From the NCBI RefSeq assembly GCF_008042145.1, contig NZ_RDBH01000141.1, forward strand, positions 1,237,392 through 1,301,391: DNA of 64,000 nt, read 5' to 3'. The notes beneath the pieces were generated by a model. It searched no databases, was not told where the DNA came from, and worked only from the letters and a program-made list of their open reading frames with translations. The DNA comes from Streptomyces sp. adm13(2018) (GTDB taxonomy: Bacteria > Actinomycetota > Actinomycetes > Streptomycetales > Streptomycetaceae). Position 1 is the first letter of the stretch. Each line of letters begins with the position of its first letter. A program made the translations under genes and the position numbers. This document shows, in pieces, positions 63,123 to 64,000 of the stretch.

Positions 63123-64000
<878 letters not shown>

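Overview
High-GC actinobacterial chromosome, almost certainly Streptomyces. The signs are about 70% GC with matching codon use, a DUF5753-type XRE regulator paired with a DUF397 protein, an AfsA/ScbA-type butyrolactone synthase beside an ScbR-type receptor, and CsbD and PRC-barrel stress genes. I see no rRNA, tRNA, CRISPR array, transposase or integrase.

Region 1 (1-41.3 kb) is a dense defence island. From the left it holds a UvrD-type helicase with a RelE-like N-terminus (cut by the window edge), a divergent DUF262/DUF1524 GmrSD-like nuclease, and a class 1 DISARM system on the minus strand. DISARM is split in two: drmD-drmMI (24.9-17.4 kb) and drmA-drmB-drmC (11.4-4.9 kb). Between the halves lie a CoiA-like nuclease, an XRE/DUF397/anti-sigma-ATPase trio (ATPase frameshifted) and an unrecognised 526-aa protein. 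To the right are three soluble Ser/Thr kinases, two with helical (TPR-like) tails, around an adenine methylase with its own target-recognition region. A four-gene pPIWI-RE operon follows: Fe-S RecB/Cas4-like nuclease, REase, DinG-type helicase and pPIWI-RE. Five copies of a 17-bp dyad (TGTGAAC-N3-GTYMACR) sit in the control regions of these units, so DISARM, the kinases, the methylase and pPIWI-RE look co-regulated. DrmMI and the 526-aa protein share a C-terminal tail (DDGLF..E..LF), and pPIWI-RE ends in QLSLF, the canonical sliding-clamp-binding peptide.

Region 2 (41.3-42.8 kb) is a degenerate junction: a terminator, a broken aldo/keto reductase relic and helically phased GACGCA(C)-type repeats.

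Region 3 (42.8-52.9 kb) looks like a toxin/lectin locus. It has an NHL-propeller/ricin-lectin protein, an aerolysin/ETX-like pore-former with a small partner, two lectin-like proteins (one with FG-GAP repeats), and a secreted RHS/YD-repeat protein followed by a 41-aa single-TM protein that could be its immunity partner.

Region 4 (53.1-54.5 kb) holds small stress proteins: CsbD, a hydrophobic membrane peptide and a PRC-barrel protein.

Region 5 (54.5-61.0 kb) is a butyrolactone-type signalling locus: three TetR regulators, an AfsA homologue, an HTH-only LysR fragment, a HAD phosphatase, an acyl-CoA-dehydrogenase-fold flavoenzyme and a MarR regulator, with related operator-like elements in three promoters. 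Region 6 (61.0-64.0 kb) has a FusB-like EF-G-binding (FBP) protein, an MFS exporter and the start of an EF-G gene, suggesting resistance to a translation inhibitor.
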